Assembly: GCA_002914805.1 (NCBI GenBank)
Contig: JXTB01000001.1
Span: 4,265,238 to 4,329,237 of the forward strand
Direction of reading: 5' to 3'
From: Parasponia andersonii
Lineage: Eukaryota > Streptophyta > Magnoliopsida > Rosales > Cannabaceae
Length of the DNA: 64,000 nucleotides
The notes under the pieces were generated by a model. It did no database searches. It was not told where the DNA came from and saw only the letters and a program-made list of their open reading frames with translations. Position 1 is the first letter of the stretch. Each line of letters opens with the position of its first letter. Position numbers and translations under genes: made by a program. Of the stretch, positions 14,001-27,895 are shown piece after piece.

Positions 14001-15052
14001 AAAGTACTTTTTATAAAAGTTAGAGAAATACTTGAAGTGAAATGTTAAAATAAAGTAGTTTGTGAGCTCAGGATTTGGTTTAAGAATAAAACAATTAACA
14101 ATTCAAAAGAAAAACCATCGGTAGCGACAATGGCGTCTATTAGAGCATTCACTCTTATCATGCTAGTCTTTGAATATCCTAAAGCGTGTGAGATCTGGCT
14201 CAAAACTACCGTTGTTAAGTACCACCAATTCCTCTTCTTCACTAAAAGAAAAAAAAATAAAATAAAAAAGAAACACTTAAAAAGAAACAAAAGTATTAAA
14301 ACGATAAGAAATGGGAAGTGATATATGCCAAATTCGGGTATAAGCTATATAGGAGCAGCTCTATTTAGTAATTACGGTGCAAAATTGAGTCCTAAATTTG
14401 ATGTTTATCACACACTTACAAAATTACTACTTTTCCAGAATTTTAAGATATTAAAATCACAGTTTTAATGAAAAAAAATACTGAGTTTTTAGAATAAAAT
14501 TATGCATATTAGAGTGAAAAAAAAAACTAAAACTAAAAATCAAATTTAGTACTTTGTTATATATATTTTTTATGAATATAATCTTGATATCGACGTATAA
14601 CTCCTAACATATTTTTTAAAAATTATATTTTACAATTTAGCAATAATTGCATTTTTTTTTTGTATTAAAATACTCGGCATGAGACATGAAACGTATGCAC
14701 TGCACACAAACAAAATTATTACGTGCATCAAAATTCAAAACATTTGTCAAACGTTAAACTACAAGGAAACTCTACTTATTATTATTGGTTTTTTTTTTTT
14801 TTTTTCTGGCTAAAATATTCTTGTTTTGTTCCTATTTGCTTCCTCACTGAGCTTCATAACTTCCCAAATCCAATGATTACAAAGTCGACTTTTTCCCCCA
14901 ATTTTTTTTTTATTTTTTATTTTTTTTTTTTGCAAAAGATAATGGTATTTTTTCTCCTCGGATTGCCAGAATATGACAACCGTGTTAAAGAAATCCGTGT
15001 AAAACCCATCAATCAGTGTGCTTTCTCATTCCAACTGGTTGACATTTAATCT
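11064..15052. other. AT-rich intergenic region, no gene seen
   Basis: Homopolymers and AT-rich sequence, including an ATT-type trinucleotide run at about 11887-11925 and poly-T tracts near 13973-13990, 14791-14806 and 14900-14930. A 108-codon frame at 14723-15049 is dominated by Phe runs encoded by poly-T and is not credible as a gene. The last few hundred bases should be the promoter of the acid phosphatase gene. Confidence 0.6.
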
Positions 15053-15080
15053 GTATATTCGTATAGAGCTCTGAATATTC
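15053..15080 (+). promoter_or_regulatory. Pair of P1BS (PHR1-binding) motifs upstream of the acid phosphatase
   Basis: GTATATTC at 15053-15060 and the perfect palindrome GAATATTC at 15073-15080 both fit the P1BS consensus GNATATNC bound by PHR1-type phosphate-starvation regulators. They lie 148 and 128 bp before the ATG. A TATAAA at 15099-15104 stands just downstream, a sensible core-promoter position giving a leader of roughly 65-70 nt. Motif matches are seen directly; regulation by PHR1 is inferred from known PAP genes. Confidence 0.6.
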
Positions 15081-15200
15081 CCCGTATTTTAAGATACATA
15101 TAAACTTAGTATACATATATAGAATAGGAGGGTCTTTCTAACTCAATGCGGGGTCTTTATATATTCGTTAGTTTGAGGTTGTTTAGGGGATAAGAGCCAA

Positions 15201-17534
15201 ATGGGTCTATTGGGTTTGTCTTCTTTTTCTCGTGCTTCGTCGTCTTCAATGGTGGCTTATGTTATTTTAGTATTGGGTTTGGTTTTGAACGGGGCTTTTC
15301 CCTGTAATGGAGGCCAAACAAGTCCTTTTGTTAGGAAGGTTGAGAAAGCTAAAGATATGCCTCTAGATAGTGATGTTTTCAGAGTTCCTCCTGGCTACAA
15401 TGCTCCTCAACAGGTATATTATTTTTTCTTAACTTGATTTAGTTCAGTTCTTAATCATGTATATGCTTGTACAGTTAGTTTATTTCATTTGTAATGTTGG
15501 TAATTTTTTTATTTTTATTTTGGTGGATTTAAATTAAAGGGTTTGATTTGAAATCTCTGAATTTGGGTTTGGTTGTTTCATTGTTTGGTTTTTTTGGGGT
15601 TGTTTGAATTTGTAAGGTTCATATTACACAAGGAGACCATGTTGGGAAGGCAGTGATAGTGTCATGGGTAACGGTGGATGAACCCGGGTCAAGTAAGGTG
15701 CTTTACTGGAGTGAAAATGGCAGGCAAAAGAAGCAGGCTGAGGGAAAATTCACTACATATAGATTCTTCAACTACACTTCTGGTTACATTCACCATTGCA
15801 CCATCAGAAATTTGGAGGTGAAAACCGATTTTCTTTGGCTTTTTCTTTCTGCTTTTCTGTTGATAGACTCAAGATTCTTATGTTCATTTACTGCTCTATG
15901 TGATTCAACTTGAATGGCTAAGGAAGCGGTGAATAAAATTGCTGCTATGTTCTTTGTATTAATTGTTTTTGTTCTCTGTTTTTCGGCAGTTCGATACCAA
16001 ATATTACTATGTAGTTGGGATTGGCCATACTGAACGGACGTTCTGGTTCTTAACCCCTCCAGAAGTTGGTCCGGATGTCCCTTATACATTTGGCCTCATA
16101 GGTAAGAGGCAATCGAAAAGTGAATTAGCAACCTAGATTAGTTGTACCTCATAGTCTTGAGTAGACCTCGACATCTTCTGATGATTTTATTCAATTTCAT
16201 CCAGTATGAAAATAGCAAAACACTAGTTGATTTTTTTCTTAGTTTGCAAGCTTATCGTTTCAGACAGGCCGATATTCATCTTAACAAGTTTAGGAATGTG
16301 GGACTTGCTTGGGAATGAGTTTTTCTGCTGTTGTCACAGTTGTAGTTATACCTTATGCTTGCCTTTTATATGCACAGGGGATCTTGGTCAGAGTTTTGAT
16401 TCGAACAGAACGGTTACTCATTATGAATTAAACCCACAAAGGGGGCAGGCAGTACTTTTTGTTGGGGATCTATCGTATGCAGATACCTATCCGAATCATG
16501 ACAATGGCAGATGGGATACGTGGGGAAGATTTGTTGAGAGAAGTGTTGCCTATCAACCTTGGATATGGACAGCAGGGAATCATGAAATTGATTTTGCCCC
16601 AGAAATTGTAAGAATCTCAAAAGATGTCCCTTATCTCTATATTTTCCATAATCTTCACGGGCCTTACTGTTTTCAATGATATCCTTCTTAACAGACAAGT
16701 CATCATGCTCGTAGAAAAATATGTTGCATCTTCATTCACTTATGTTCTAAAGATATTATTAACTGTCGTAATTGCATTTCCCTTTATTGTTCTCGACGAT
16801 GTTGCTTCATCTGATAGCTTAGAACTGAATATTAGCCCCCAGAAATGCAAGGACAATTATTATCTTTGGAAATACAGGAGAGAAACTGAACAGTTTCCGT
16901 TATTGGAATGCCTGATGAGTGTATGAACTTGATATCTATGTTTTTCAACCATTGTGCTCATACTGTTGCTTTGTAATTTTTCTTCTTCATTTCGTGAAAA
17001 AAAAAAGTCTCTGTCTTTTCAATAAATGCTTCCTTAAGTTCCTTTCAAGTCTGAACCCAAAATAGCGAGTTTTAGGAAGTAAATTTCTAAGACATAACCT
17101 TTTTTGTTTTGCAGGGAGAAACCAAACCCTTTAAGCCTTATACCAATCGTTATCATGTCCCTTACAAAGCATCAGGAAGTACTGCTCCTTTCTGGTACTC
17201 AATCAAGAGGGCTTCGGCATACATCATCGTTTTATCTTCATATTCAGCTTATGGTAAGAGTATATATCTGTACGTGTATCTGTATGATGTTTGTTCGTAT
17301 TCTTGAGAATTTTAGATACATCATTTGGATCACCTAATAATATATAAAAACTGATGTTGAGTATTTTTTCTATTGATAATCTAGCTCTTATTTGTTGTGA
17401 ACACAGTTAATTATCTATTTGATACTTTCATATCTGTTTTTACAAGCACAAGCCAGACTCAAACTATGTCAGTCCAGAAAACATAATAGAAGATTTGATA
17501 TATACACGCACGCGCGCGCGCACACACACACACT

Positions 17535-17570
<36 letters not shown>

Positions 17571-18610
17571 TAAATATTACAGAAAAGTTTTCCACTAATT
17601 TATGCACGTCCATAATCGCATCAATTTACAAATCGTTTTGAACTTTGTAGGCAAATACACGCCTCAGTACAGATGGCTTCAAGATGAGCTGCCTAAAGTT
17701 AACAGGAGTGAGACACCATGGTTGATTGTTCTAATGCATTCTCCATGGTATAATAGCTATAACTACCACTATATGGAAGGAGAAACCATGAGAGTGATGT
17801 ATGAGCCTTGGTTTGTGCAGTACAAAGTGGATGTGGTATTTGCCGGTCATGTCCATGCTTATGAACGCTCTGTAAGTTCTCCCTATCTTGATTTTCACTT
17901 GTTTCTCAAGTATTAAACCATGGTGCTCTTCGTACAGTATTTGTACCCTAATTAGCTTCTACGTTCTCAAATCTCTTTGTACAAAGAGGATTTTGAAACT
18001 CAACTACAACGATTTGGCTCAGTTATGAATTTATAAAGACTTTTGCAAAGACAGAAAAATGTGAAAAAGGGATAAAATAAAATTTTTGTATTGATGCCAG
18101 GGTTGCTAGTTCTAGCATTCTGTATACAGGACAAAGGCTTCCATTTCTCTTGATGTCTATTTTGATTATCTTGCATATATTATAACTCCAGGAACGTGTA
18201 TCCAACGTTGCCTATAATATTGTAAATGGCAAGTGCATTCCTGTGAAAGATCAATCTGCACCTGTGTACATAACCATAGGAGACGGAGGAAATCTTGAAG
18301 GCTTAGCAACCAAGTAAGATCACTCTATATCAACAATAGGATCGATCTTTTCTGCTCAAATTTCATCGTAGTACTTGTACACCGTTGAATCCTTAAACTG
18401 TCTTCTTTCTTCTGCAGCATGACAGAACCACAACCAGCATACTCGGCGTATCGTGAGGCCAGTTTCGGTCATGCCATTTTTGACATCAAGAACCGAACCC
18501 ATGCTTACTACAGTTGGCACCGGAACCAAGATGGTTATGCAGTAGAAGCTGACACCATGTGGTTTTTCAACAGACACTGGCATCAACTTGATGATTCCAC
18601 AAGTAGCTAA
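15201..18610 (+). CDS. Purple acid phosphatase (PAP10/PAP12-like), 8 exons, 476 aa
   Basis: Secreted binuclear-metal phosphomonoesterase that releases phosphate from organic esters. Exons: 15201-15413, 15617-15817, 15990-16101, 16378-16607, 17115-17253, 17651-17871, 18192-18313, 18418-18610. All introns are GT-AG, phases fit, and the protein is 476 residues, normal for the plant high-molecular-weight PAPs. A hydrophobic signal peptide (about 17-38) precedes the fibronectin-like N-terminal domain ([19 protein letters not shown]). All five metal-ligand motifs are intact: GDLGQS (Asp177), GDLSYAD (Asp206, Tyr209), GNHE (Asn243, His244), VLMHSPWY (His328) and GHVHAYER (His365, His367). The sequence closely follows PAP12/PAP10-type proteins, known as phosphate-starvation-induced and secreted or apoplastic. 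Two P1BS motifs upstream fit that. The precise orthologue (PAP10, 12 or close relatives) is not resolved. Confidence 0.96.
17505..17570. repeat. Compound microsatellite (ACGC/CG, CA, TA) in PAP intron 5
   Basis: ACACGCACGCGCGCGCG passes into a CA run and then about 14 TA units. It lies in the intron between exons 5 and 6 of the acid phosphatase. Likely polymorphic; no function seen. Confidence 0.9.
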
Positions 18611-20698
18611 TGATGAATGGTTTTGAAAATAAACCAACCTTTTTGTTTTGTTATCAAAATAAACACCCAAATTAAAATAATAGCAGTCTTTAACATTCTT
18701 CTCAACCCACTGTGCTTTGCTTGCTCTCTGTTTGGTTACTAGTGTAGCTTATTTTTGGGGCTTCTGCATTGGTTTTGTAACGTCTTCAAGACCATTTATC
18801 TTCAATCTTCAATAACATGCAATAAGTTGCTTGCAAAGCAAAATATTTGGAGTTCATAAAGTTTGTGGAAATGCTTCACTTCCAATTAAGGCCTGCCTTA
18901 ATTAGCTTTGATATTTCACTTCTATTTCAAGTCTCAAACACAAATGGCTTGGTGACCACAAAGTATAAAGAAAAAGAAACGGAGAAAATTACCAATTTGG
19001 TTAATTCTAAGAAACTAAATAAATAACCATAAAAATAAGGTACCAACCCGGTTTTCTTTTTCTTTTTTTTTTTTTTTTCAAAGAACTGATTATGTGTCGG
19101 TTGAATTGTTACTTTGTAATTGCTGCAAGAATGTAGTGCATAGAAAATGATGTTAGTATCACTTTTCAAGTGAACGAGCTAATTTAAATAGTAAAGTCGA
19201 ATTAAATAATGTGAATTCATTTGTTAAAAAGACAGGAATTAAAGTTAGTACACTTCAGCGCATATATATATATATATATATATATATTTAGCCACCGATA
19301 GATATTATCTTTTTTAACTATTAGATAATATTTGGAAAAAAATATTAAAAAAAAATACACTTTATTTAATCATGGAATGAACGAAATTAAAGAAATTAAA
19401 ATGACACAGTTCGACTTTTTCATACATGAAGAGAAATGACAATCGTTTCCTATGCGTGTCGTTTTAATACATATAATGCTGTTTTAAGGATGATTTTATA
19501 TCGAAAATAGAAAGATAAACGTGCCCTAATTTGTGAGCATAATTAACATCTCATGTACAGTAGAATGTAAGGCATATGTTGTCTACATGGAGTATTGTAA
19601 ACCATCGTTTATCATTATATATGCATGTCAAAACATATGTCGTTTTCGTTTGAAACATAACTCGTTTGAAACATAAACTACATATCGTTAATGGTTGTTG
19701 TCGCTTTAAATCGCTTTCATCCTACTTTTTGCACATAAATAAAAAAAAAAAAAAGAAAGCCCAATTTTATTTTAGTCCATGACTTTCAAAATGTCCAAAT
19801 GTCCCTAAATTATAATTTCTTCCCAATTTAGTCTTTAAACCTCTAATGTCATACTTTATTGCCCTAAACTATTTTATGTTGTCTTACATTCGATTCTTAG
19901 TTTATAACCTTGTTCAACTAAGGCTAGGGACTAAAATTGCCCCGAAAAAAAAAAATTCATTGTAACATTATATAACATTTGAAAGTCTAATGATTAATTT
20001 AAGACAAAATTACAGTTCAAGAATTAAATCTAGGATATTTTCAAAAACATGTACCAAAATGGAGTTTGAATTTTAGGGGGCCACAAAAAAATATTTTATT
20101 AGTTATAGCTTATCCAATGGAAAAAAGACACCTCACTTATTTATTTCACATTTTTAAACAAAAAAAAAAAACCATACATATCCTAAATACCTTTTTTCCT
20201 TTACGTCTTCTGACCCTTAATTTGTCTTTTCCCGTCCAATGATAGTCATTCCAAATGACATGCAGTTTCTCTCAGATGTCGTTTTCCTAATAAAACTGCG
20301 TACCAATAAACGACGTGTCGTTTATCTGATACTCGAACCACATGTCGTTTGGGTGTCTCAAGTATATGTATAAAACTCGCCTACGAGCCCAACTGCCAAC
20401 ATTCACTTTGGGCATTTTTGGCGCTTGGCAGTTTCACTTGTCAGAATCAGATGAGTTGAAAAAATTTTCGTTTCCACTCTCTACGATTTTCTCGAGATCC
20501 AAACACACCCAACACCATCCGTACAGCGGTCTTTTTGACTCCGGTTTCTCTCAAACGAAGCTGAATCCGCCATTGATTCTGACTCGTCGTCGTCCTTGCG
20601 CACCGACCTTCGGGTTTTTGCTTAAAAAAAATTCAATCAACGCGTTTGGGAGAACGCGTTTGGATTCATAGGGAGGGAGAGCTTCTAAGCTTTTGATA
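18611..20698. other. Intergenic, PAP 3' side to WD40 gene promoter
   Basis: Contains the PAP 3' UTR, a TA microsatellite at about 19262-19287, a short direct repeat CGTTTGAAACATAA at 19647 and 19663, and the presumed promoter of the WD40 gene. Near 20320 an ACGTGTCG motif resembles an ABA/GA-related ACGT element, weak evidence alone. A 109-codon frame (20342-20671) precedes the gene in the same frame but is closed by a TAG 28 bp before the ATG. Confidence 0.5.
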
Positions 20699-23600
20699 AT
20701 GGCGGAGCAGAGTAGCGAGAAGAACGATGGTTCGATCGAAGTGGAGAAGGGGAATGTAGATCCGGAATTGTTCAGCTGCTTACTTCAGCCTGTAAGTTCC
20801 GATGCTGATCCTGATTACGTCGGCATTCGTCGCCTCCTTCTCCGTCGCAAGGCCGAGTCCGGTGTTCTTCGCCGGAGAGTAAGATTCTTCTTCTGCCCAT
20901 TTTGAGCTCCCCCCGCCCCCTCCTCTTAGTTTCTTGTAGAGGAGGATGAATGTGATTGGAATGATTTAGGGGGATTTTAAGTGTTAGAAATTGTATAAGT
21001 AAGTATATTATCACTTGGTCTAGTTTATGATTGTGAATGCAATAAATTTGGTTGAAATTTGAAGTGGATTCGATCGATTGTGGTTCTGACAATTTGGAAG
21101 AAATTGGAGACATAACTTGTGCAATTTAAGTGTTTGTTTAATCTCAAATTTCGAAGGCGAAAACAAGCAAATCTATTGGCCACTTTAGGTCAAAATACTG
21201 AAATTTAGGGCTGTATACGAATATTTATTTTTGAGACCAGACCAGCCTAGTAATTGACAATGGCCCTTTTTGATAATTTTATGGATAGAAGGAAGAGCAG
21301 GCAGTTGAGAGTGTAGTTAGTGACTACATATACCAACTGACCACTTTGATGATGTTGACCGTCAGTAGTTACTCATTTGGATGCAACTGATGCTGAAAGA
21401 GTCGCATCTCGATGTGTTTTATTAATTTTGTGGATGCTGAGAATCTCAAGACGAACTTACATATGGACTTGTCTAACTTGACAACTATCAATTTTGCATA
21501 GTTTGAGCTGTAGGTTTGCTCAGGGATTTGCTTTTTCTTCCAATTTATCTTCTCTTTTTCTTTCATGACTTAAATAGTGACTTTATGTACTGATTTTGGG
21601 TTAAGGATTGGAGATGCAACGGGAAAGGTTATGTGGCCTATCGTAATTACATTCGCAGGCCAAGGAATTGGGAAAGTATGCAACTACCGAGCCTCAATAG
21701 CACTCCTGGAAACAGGTTATTAAAAGTTTACTTAGAGAGTGACCGACTTTGAATATTATCACTTGCTGTTTACAATGTAATAGTGAGAACTTGAAACTTT
21801 ATTCAATTTGAACTGTCATCTGACACAAACACAAGATTTTTAGCTTGTCGTTATTCTGCTGATTTATGTGAGTGTTGCAGTTTAAATTGGTGTGCAGATT
21901 TGGTAAGGTTTGATGTCTAGTATCTTGTTTATCTTATTGCTAACTCCTGCAAGGAAGTTAAGCTTGAAAGTACTATAAGATTGTGGGAATAAATCCTATC
22001 TTGTCACTGTCTTGTTCTTTTGTCACGAGTTCAGCTAATCTGAGAAGTACATTTGTGTCTTGATGGTAACATAGAGATACATATAGGCATTCAACATTGA
22101 ACGTAGCTGAATTAAAAGATTTGCTTAAGTTTCAAATGTGAACAACAAATGTGTGAAATCCAGCTGAGATGAGCAGGTGGTTGCTTGTAGACTGGCCTTA
22201 TTATCTCAAGATAGGACTTTGGAATGGAAATATTTTTCAAAAGTAGTCAATGTCCTAAAGGAACCTTTATTATTAATATTTCAAAATAATATGGTCCATA
22301 TTCTGATCATACATGATAAACTGCTGAAATAACATCTTTGCTCTTGTTTGTAAATTGTAATTATTATTTAGTTTCTCGGTTTACATGTGTTTGCTTCTTG
22401 GTGGGGATATGCGAGGTAAGCAACTTGTCATGATTATTAACATTACTACGCGAAATGGTTTTCCAGATGCTAAGGCTTTTTTATATAAGCCACGTGGCCC
22501 ATGCCTATCCCTATCATTTGAGCCTACATTTTGATCTCTGGTAGAATATGTCTTGGATTTGTACTGTGATTTTTCTTTTTGGTCTCTGTCTCTGTGCCTT
22601 TATCAAGTCTTTAGCTTTTCTTGTCTTATCCTATTTCTTTTTCCAATGCTCAGAAACTGTGAAGAGCTCATAACTCAATGCAACTATCTAATTTTGTGAG
22701 TGGCATCTTAAAATTATGTTCGATAGAATTCTGACGTCAGGATAATTTACTGGTTGATGCATCAGTGGGCGATGGATGCCACCTCCAAGTCCACTATCCC
22801 TGTTGTTTGAAGCAGAGAGCTCGAGTTCTGGAAGGGTATGACAACTTTTTTATGAAGTTTGTATTTATGACCTTCCTTAATGGTTCTAAACGTTTATTTG
22901 GAACATAGTTTAAAGAAGGAGGCAACCATATCAAAGGCCACCTCTCACCCTCCCCTTCTGCAACCACCCCAAAAAAGAAGTCTTGTGCGAATGGGCTTTA
23001 TAAATTTGATTTTTATCACACTTTACTATTTGTTTATCATTATTAAGTCATTAGCTGATGGCACACAATACTTTCTTGTATGATGTGGATATCTTCACTT
23101 ATTTGTCAAAGGTTCCATATGAATATTACATCCAATGACCATTCTATATTGGCCTACCTTCTCATTGTTGACCTTATTTTTCTCCTCTTCTATTTACTTT
23201 ATCTCTGGTGTACCAGTGTATGTCATCGAATTAGAATTTCTTAGTAATGCTGTAGTACATTCAGATACATGTACATAAATCAGGAACTGGCTCTTCATCT
23301 GCAGTCAATCAATCTCTGTTGAATAATCATCATATTCTTCTGAATGGAGATAATAAGGTCACCATTGGAATACAATGTAGTTTTGGAATTTTTTTAGTTT
23401 GCAAGTGTGATCCAATACATGTTTATCATTGGCTTGCATGTCCAAGCTTTGTGAAGAGTGCTTGACACCACACAGTTATAATGATTTCCTTTTTACAGGA
23501 CCTGCAAAGTGGGAAACCAGCTTCAAGTCACAGAAACAGTTTTGGCTCGACTGCTAGTGATAGTGATCGCCCACGATTTCGAGGTGTTGAACCTCCATAC

Positions 23601-26600
23601 TCATTCACAGGAATGCACTGTGTCTTTGATCAGAGCAAAGGCTCTGGTAAGTTTTTTTTCTGAAATCTCACCATTGGCTATCTTTATTATCAAGAAAGAA
23701 GTAATCTGTCTATTTCAAAAGGAATAAACCTTATTAGTTCTATTGCAGTTACGGTTTTGAAGTTTGGTCATATGAATTCTGATCTACTTGCATATGGAGC
23801 ATCGGATGGAACGTTGACAGTATGCACCGTCTCTGACCCACCTTCAGTTATCAAGCATTTGAAAGGCCATTCAAAAGATGTTACAGGTTGGATCAACTGG
23901 TATTACTTCTTCTTTTGTGACTCTGTCTCATCTGTGTCACAAGATATATATCCAATTTATACACTTATATATGTATCTACGTATATTTTCTGCCTGCTGG
24001 AAATTGCAGCTTTTCATTGTAAGGGCATTTAGTTTTCTTTTGACTCTGATAAATGGGTACCAGATGGGAACTAGGCATACACACACCTAAATAAATGGAT
24101 TGCCCATTTGACCTGGGCTTTTTTTTTTTTCTTTTTTCTTTTTTCTTTTTTTTTTCCCCAGTTGCCAAGTAACCTTTACTGCTGCCAAAATGTGGCACAA
24201 CCGCAGTGGTTGTTTATCATGAGCAATATTAAAGTAAGAAATGATATGATTTATATTTTTTCCTAGTAAGTCCATCCATGCCTTTCTTTCAGAGTGAAGC
24301 ATTTTAAGTTTTGCAGCAGGGTTTCCCTGGTTTCCTTATTTTCTGGCATTATATTTTTCAAATTTATGATTATGTCCCTAAACTACAAATAGAATCTTCA
24401 AATCCACGTAGGGGAACTTATCTACTGGTTCTTATTCCTCTCTTTATCTTGAAAGATTTTAGCTGTTGACACACAAGTCTGGCCTGGGGATAAAACTCTT
24501 TTTCTTGTTTTTGAAGAAGTTAAGATCTTATCCATTTCTGAAACTGGTTCTTGGATTAGGGCGTATTATAAGGGAAAATGGTAGGTTTCAACTTCAAGTT
24601 AAAATGAGGAATTCCAGCTACTAAGGAGAAACAGATCTATGCAGCTAAAATGAAGGCAAGCTAACTTCTTGTAGACAATCTCTAATTAGTTTGTCATTTG
24701 GATGCTCCCAATAAATGCTAGCATTGTACTCTTCATAGCTTCGTTCTAATGTGTGTGCAAAGAAAAGATTTAAGGCATTAAAGTTTATGCTCCAAAGAGA
24801 ATCCGTCCAAAACAGCATGGTGTTTAAGCCCTTCAAATTCTAATGATAAGAAAACTGGAGACTATATCATTGTTGATGAAGGAGAAATTGTCACTAATGA
24901 TTACGAAGGAACAGATGACTCATTGATTAAACCGTTAAAGCCATTTGCACCTGATATAATTATATTCCATCATTCAGACTTGAGTTATTTTTCTTTTTTT
25001 TTTTTTTAAAGAAAAAAGTCAGACCTGAGTTATTTGAAAATTTTGTTCATTCTCAGACTTTGATTTCTCGTCTAACAATCAGTACATTGCATCGTCATCA
25101 ATGGATAAGACTGTTCGAGTATGGGAGATATCAAAAGGTCTTTGTATTAGAGTAATATATGGAGTTTCTTCACAAATGTGCATTCGTTTTCACCCTGTAA
25201 GTATAGACTAAATAATTTTTGTTCAGTTCTTTAACCCGATATTTCTTTTTTAAGTTTATAATCTTTGTTACTATTTGTAAAACCTACATATTTAAACCAT
25301 ATTTTTGCAATTCCTCTGCTCAAAGCTGATCCTTTATCCAAGTTTCAGTAGCTAAGTTCAAATGAAGTCCTCTAGTGAAATTTGAGTTTGTTTTTATATA
25401 AAATCCCGTTATTATTCCTCCCATATTTCTTTTAATCCTTTCTTCACAAAATTGAATCTTTCTTTAATTTGTTATCTTTTAAGCAAGTTTCATCTTTAGT
25501 ATTTAAAGCCTTTTCCTATTTTTCAAAACCCCATTGTCTTCTATGGATTACAATACTGCAGAGAATAATTAAGAAATAAAGGGTTTTAATCTCTTTTTTG
25601 TGCTAGTTTGTGACTTTAAATTCCTTTAAGTTTTCCTTTAATTTTCTCAATGCAGGTAAATAACAACTTCCTCTCAGCTGGCAATGGAAACAAAGAAATT
25701 ACGGTAATAGCTGCATTCTGATGCTTTGCTGTATCTAAAGGAGGATTAAGAAATACTAACTTCTTGGACATTTATAACATGTTGTCGTTAAAGTTCGTCT
25801 TTTTCTCCTTTGTTCTTGTTATTTTTGTGTTTCTCTTCAGAAGAAATAATATATGCTCTTAAACGTGGATGTATCTAGGACTAAAGTTGATCAAGTTAAT
25901 TAGTTGAAATAGATCCTAACTATTGGTTTTAGCTTAATATGTCAAAAGATCAAAGCTAGAATCTCGAAAAGGGATATTGAAACAAATATATACAAATCAT
26001 TATTTTTTGATGTCAATAATCTGAAAATGATGTTTCTCATTACATCTAATGCACCATCTGCACAATGGTACCCTCACATCATAAACAAATTTGATATGCC
26101 AATTTGATTCTGATTTATCTTGTCAGAGAACCTATGGGATCTGGATTTTGTACTTCTGTGATATTAGTATTGCCGGGACATATTGAATTTAGTGGACCTA
26201 AATTGATATTTTTCGTTGATATGCCAGGTGTTCAATTTCAGCACTGGGAGGATTATTAATAAAGCAGTTTTCGATAGTGAAGTTACCTCTATGGATCATG
26301 ATCACACTGGTCAGCTCATTTTTTGTGGTGATTCGCTGGTGAGTCCATGTGTGTATATACATATATTATTTACATATCTTTACTTATTATCTTACTATGT
26401 GAGGAATTTGCATGTCCCTTTGTTGATAATCTCTTGGGTAACTTGTGCAGGGGTTTATATACTCTGTAAGTATGAATTCTCACACAGGAGCATTATCCCG
26501 TTCTCATCGCTACCGAAGTAGCAGCAAACAAAAATCTCCGGTCGCCACTGTACAGTACCGAAGTTTTTCTCTGTTGGCTCGTAGCCCGGTGTTGTTGACA

Positions 26601-27262
26601 TGTACTCAAGATGGATATCTGTCTTTCTTCAGGTCTGTCAGTTTAATATGTATTGTTACTTTTGCTCTCTCTTTTGAACAGTTGTAAAATGGCCCTTTTT
26701 TTATTCTTTTTCCTTTTTGTAGTGTTGCTCTAGAAGTACAAGGTTACTTGACTCTTCGTTGCTCTCTCAAATTAACTCCACGAATACACAGCATTCGGGC
26801 TTCCTTCTGTCCTTTGCTTTCCCCTGAGAAAGGAGAATATATTGGTTTGTATATCAATCTCAGTATAGGCTTTTTCACTAATTTTGCTATGTGATTTGAA
26901 AGGCCTTTTTACAACGTGCACTTTCCAATATTACGTGTAATGTTATGCATCAATCCGGTAATCTGACATTGTGATTCTCTTTTAATGCATAGTGGCGGGA
27001 AGTGAGGATTCAAATGTATACTTCTACGATTTAACTCGACCAAAGCATACATGTGTAAACAAACTACAGGTGCAGTTGATTTGCTTATAAGATTTCAATG
27101 GCCAATTGGTCTGGTTTTGGTGTTGACTGACGGAAACATATGTGACTGCAGGGTCATCGGTTTCCGGTTATGGACGTTGCCTGGAACCATGGAGCAAACT
27201 TATTGGCTTCATGTGATTTCTATGGCACGGTTATTGTGTGGAAGAGATCGAAGACGGGTTGA
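20699..27262 (+). CDS. WD40-repeat protein, WDR13-like, 12 exons, 478 aa
   Basis: Exons: 20699-20878, 21606-21715, 22766-22835, 23499-23646, 23749-23886, 25057-25196, 25656-25703, 26228-26338, 26451-26632, 26723-26844, 26993-27069, 27152-27262. All are GT-AG, phases fit, 478 residues. I start at ATG 20699 (MAEQSSEKNDGS); an upstream in-frame TTG is ignored. The N-terminus (about 1-160) is non-WD, with a conserved YRNYIRRPRNW patch and a Ser-rich linker. From about 168 a beta-propeller follows: LLAYGASDGTLTV, GHSKDVTDFDFSS with MDKTVRVWEI, FLSAGNGNKEITVF, GQLIFCGDSLGFIYSV, LLTCTQDGYLSFFS, VAGSEDSNVYFYDL and GHRFPVMDVAWN ending TVIVWKRS. Order and spacing, including the RASFCPLLSPEKG and VNKLQGH stretches, resemble animal WDR13. 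Molecular role in plants is unknown to me; propellers usually scaffold complexes. Intron 5 (1,170 bp) is the longest. Confidence 0.9.
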
Positions 27263-27895
27263 GACACATATGTAGAGAAGCCAGTTACAGATCACACTCT
27301 TAGGTGAAGTCTCAATGCTACATTTTGCCATTCTTTTCTGGAAACCGCTAATCATTTATCAAGTGTCTCATAAAGTACCGTATCATTGTTTGTTGTAACA
27401 GTCATAGATACCAGAGTACTCAGTTTTTGAATAAAAATTCGTATACTAGCAATTTTCCAAAACAAGCGTCTCAGGATCTTATTTTTTCCTGAAATATTAT
27501 GATCGACGAAAATGTGATTTTATATTTGTGTGCTTGATAGTATTCTTTCGGCATAAAAATAGGATCTATTATTTTATTAGTCCTTAAAATTATGGAGGAA
27601 GCCTCATTTTAATCCCAAAACTTCAAATTTTTTTGGCTTTGCTTTCGAACTCTTCGCTCCATGATAATAGCAATACATATTAATATCCCAAGAGCAAACG
27701 CTTGAATGGAGAGATGTAAGTCCCCGATTGGAATGAAGTTAATACTGCATAATTGTTATGACAAACCATTTTTGATACATACTTATTGATAAAAATATTT
27801 ATCAGAAGTGACGTAGAATCTCGAGACTAATTCTTTTCAACTATAGCAGTAACAATAACGGCATATTATAAAATCTTAAAGAAGTTCAACAATGT

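Noticed and set aside
14723..15049. 108-codon frame rich in Phe
   Set aside because: Mostly encoded by poly-T tracts in the PAP upstream region; no similarity.
20693..20698. TTG start two codons upstream of the WD40 ATG
   Set aside because: Non-ATG initiation is not needed; a good ATG at 20699 begins MAEQSSEKND.
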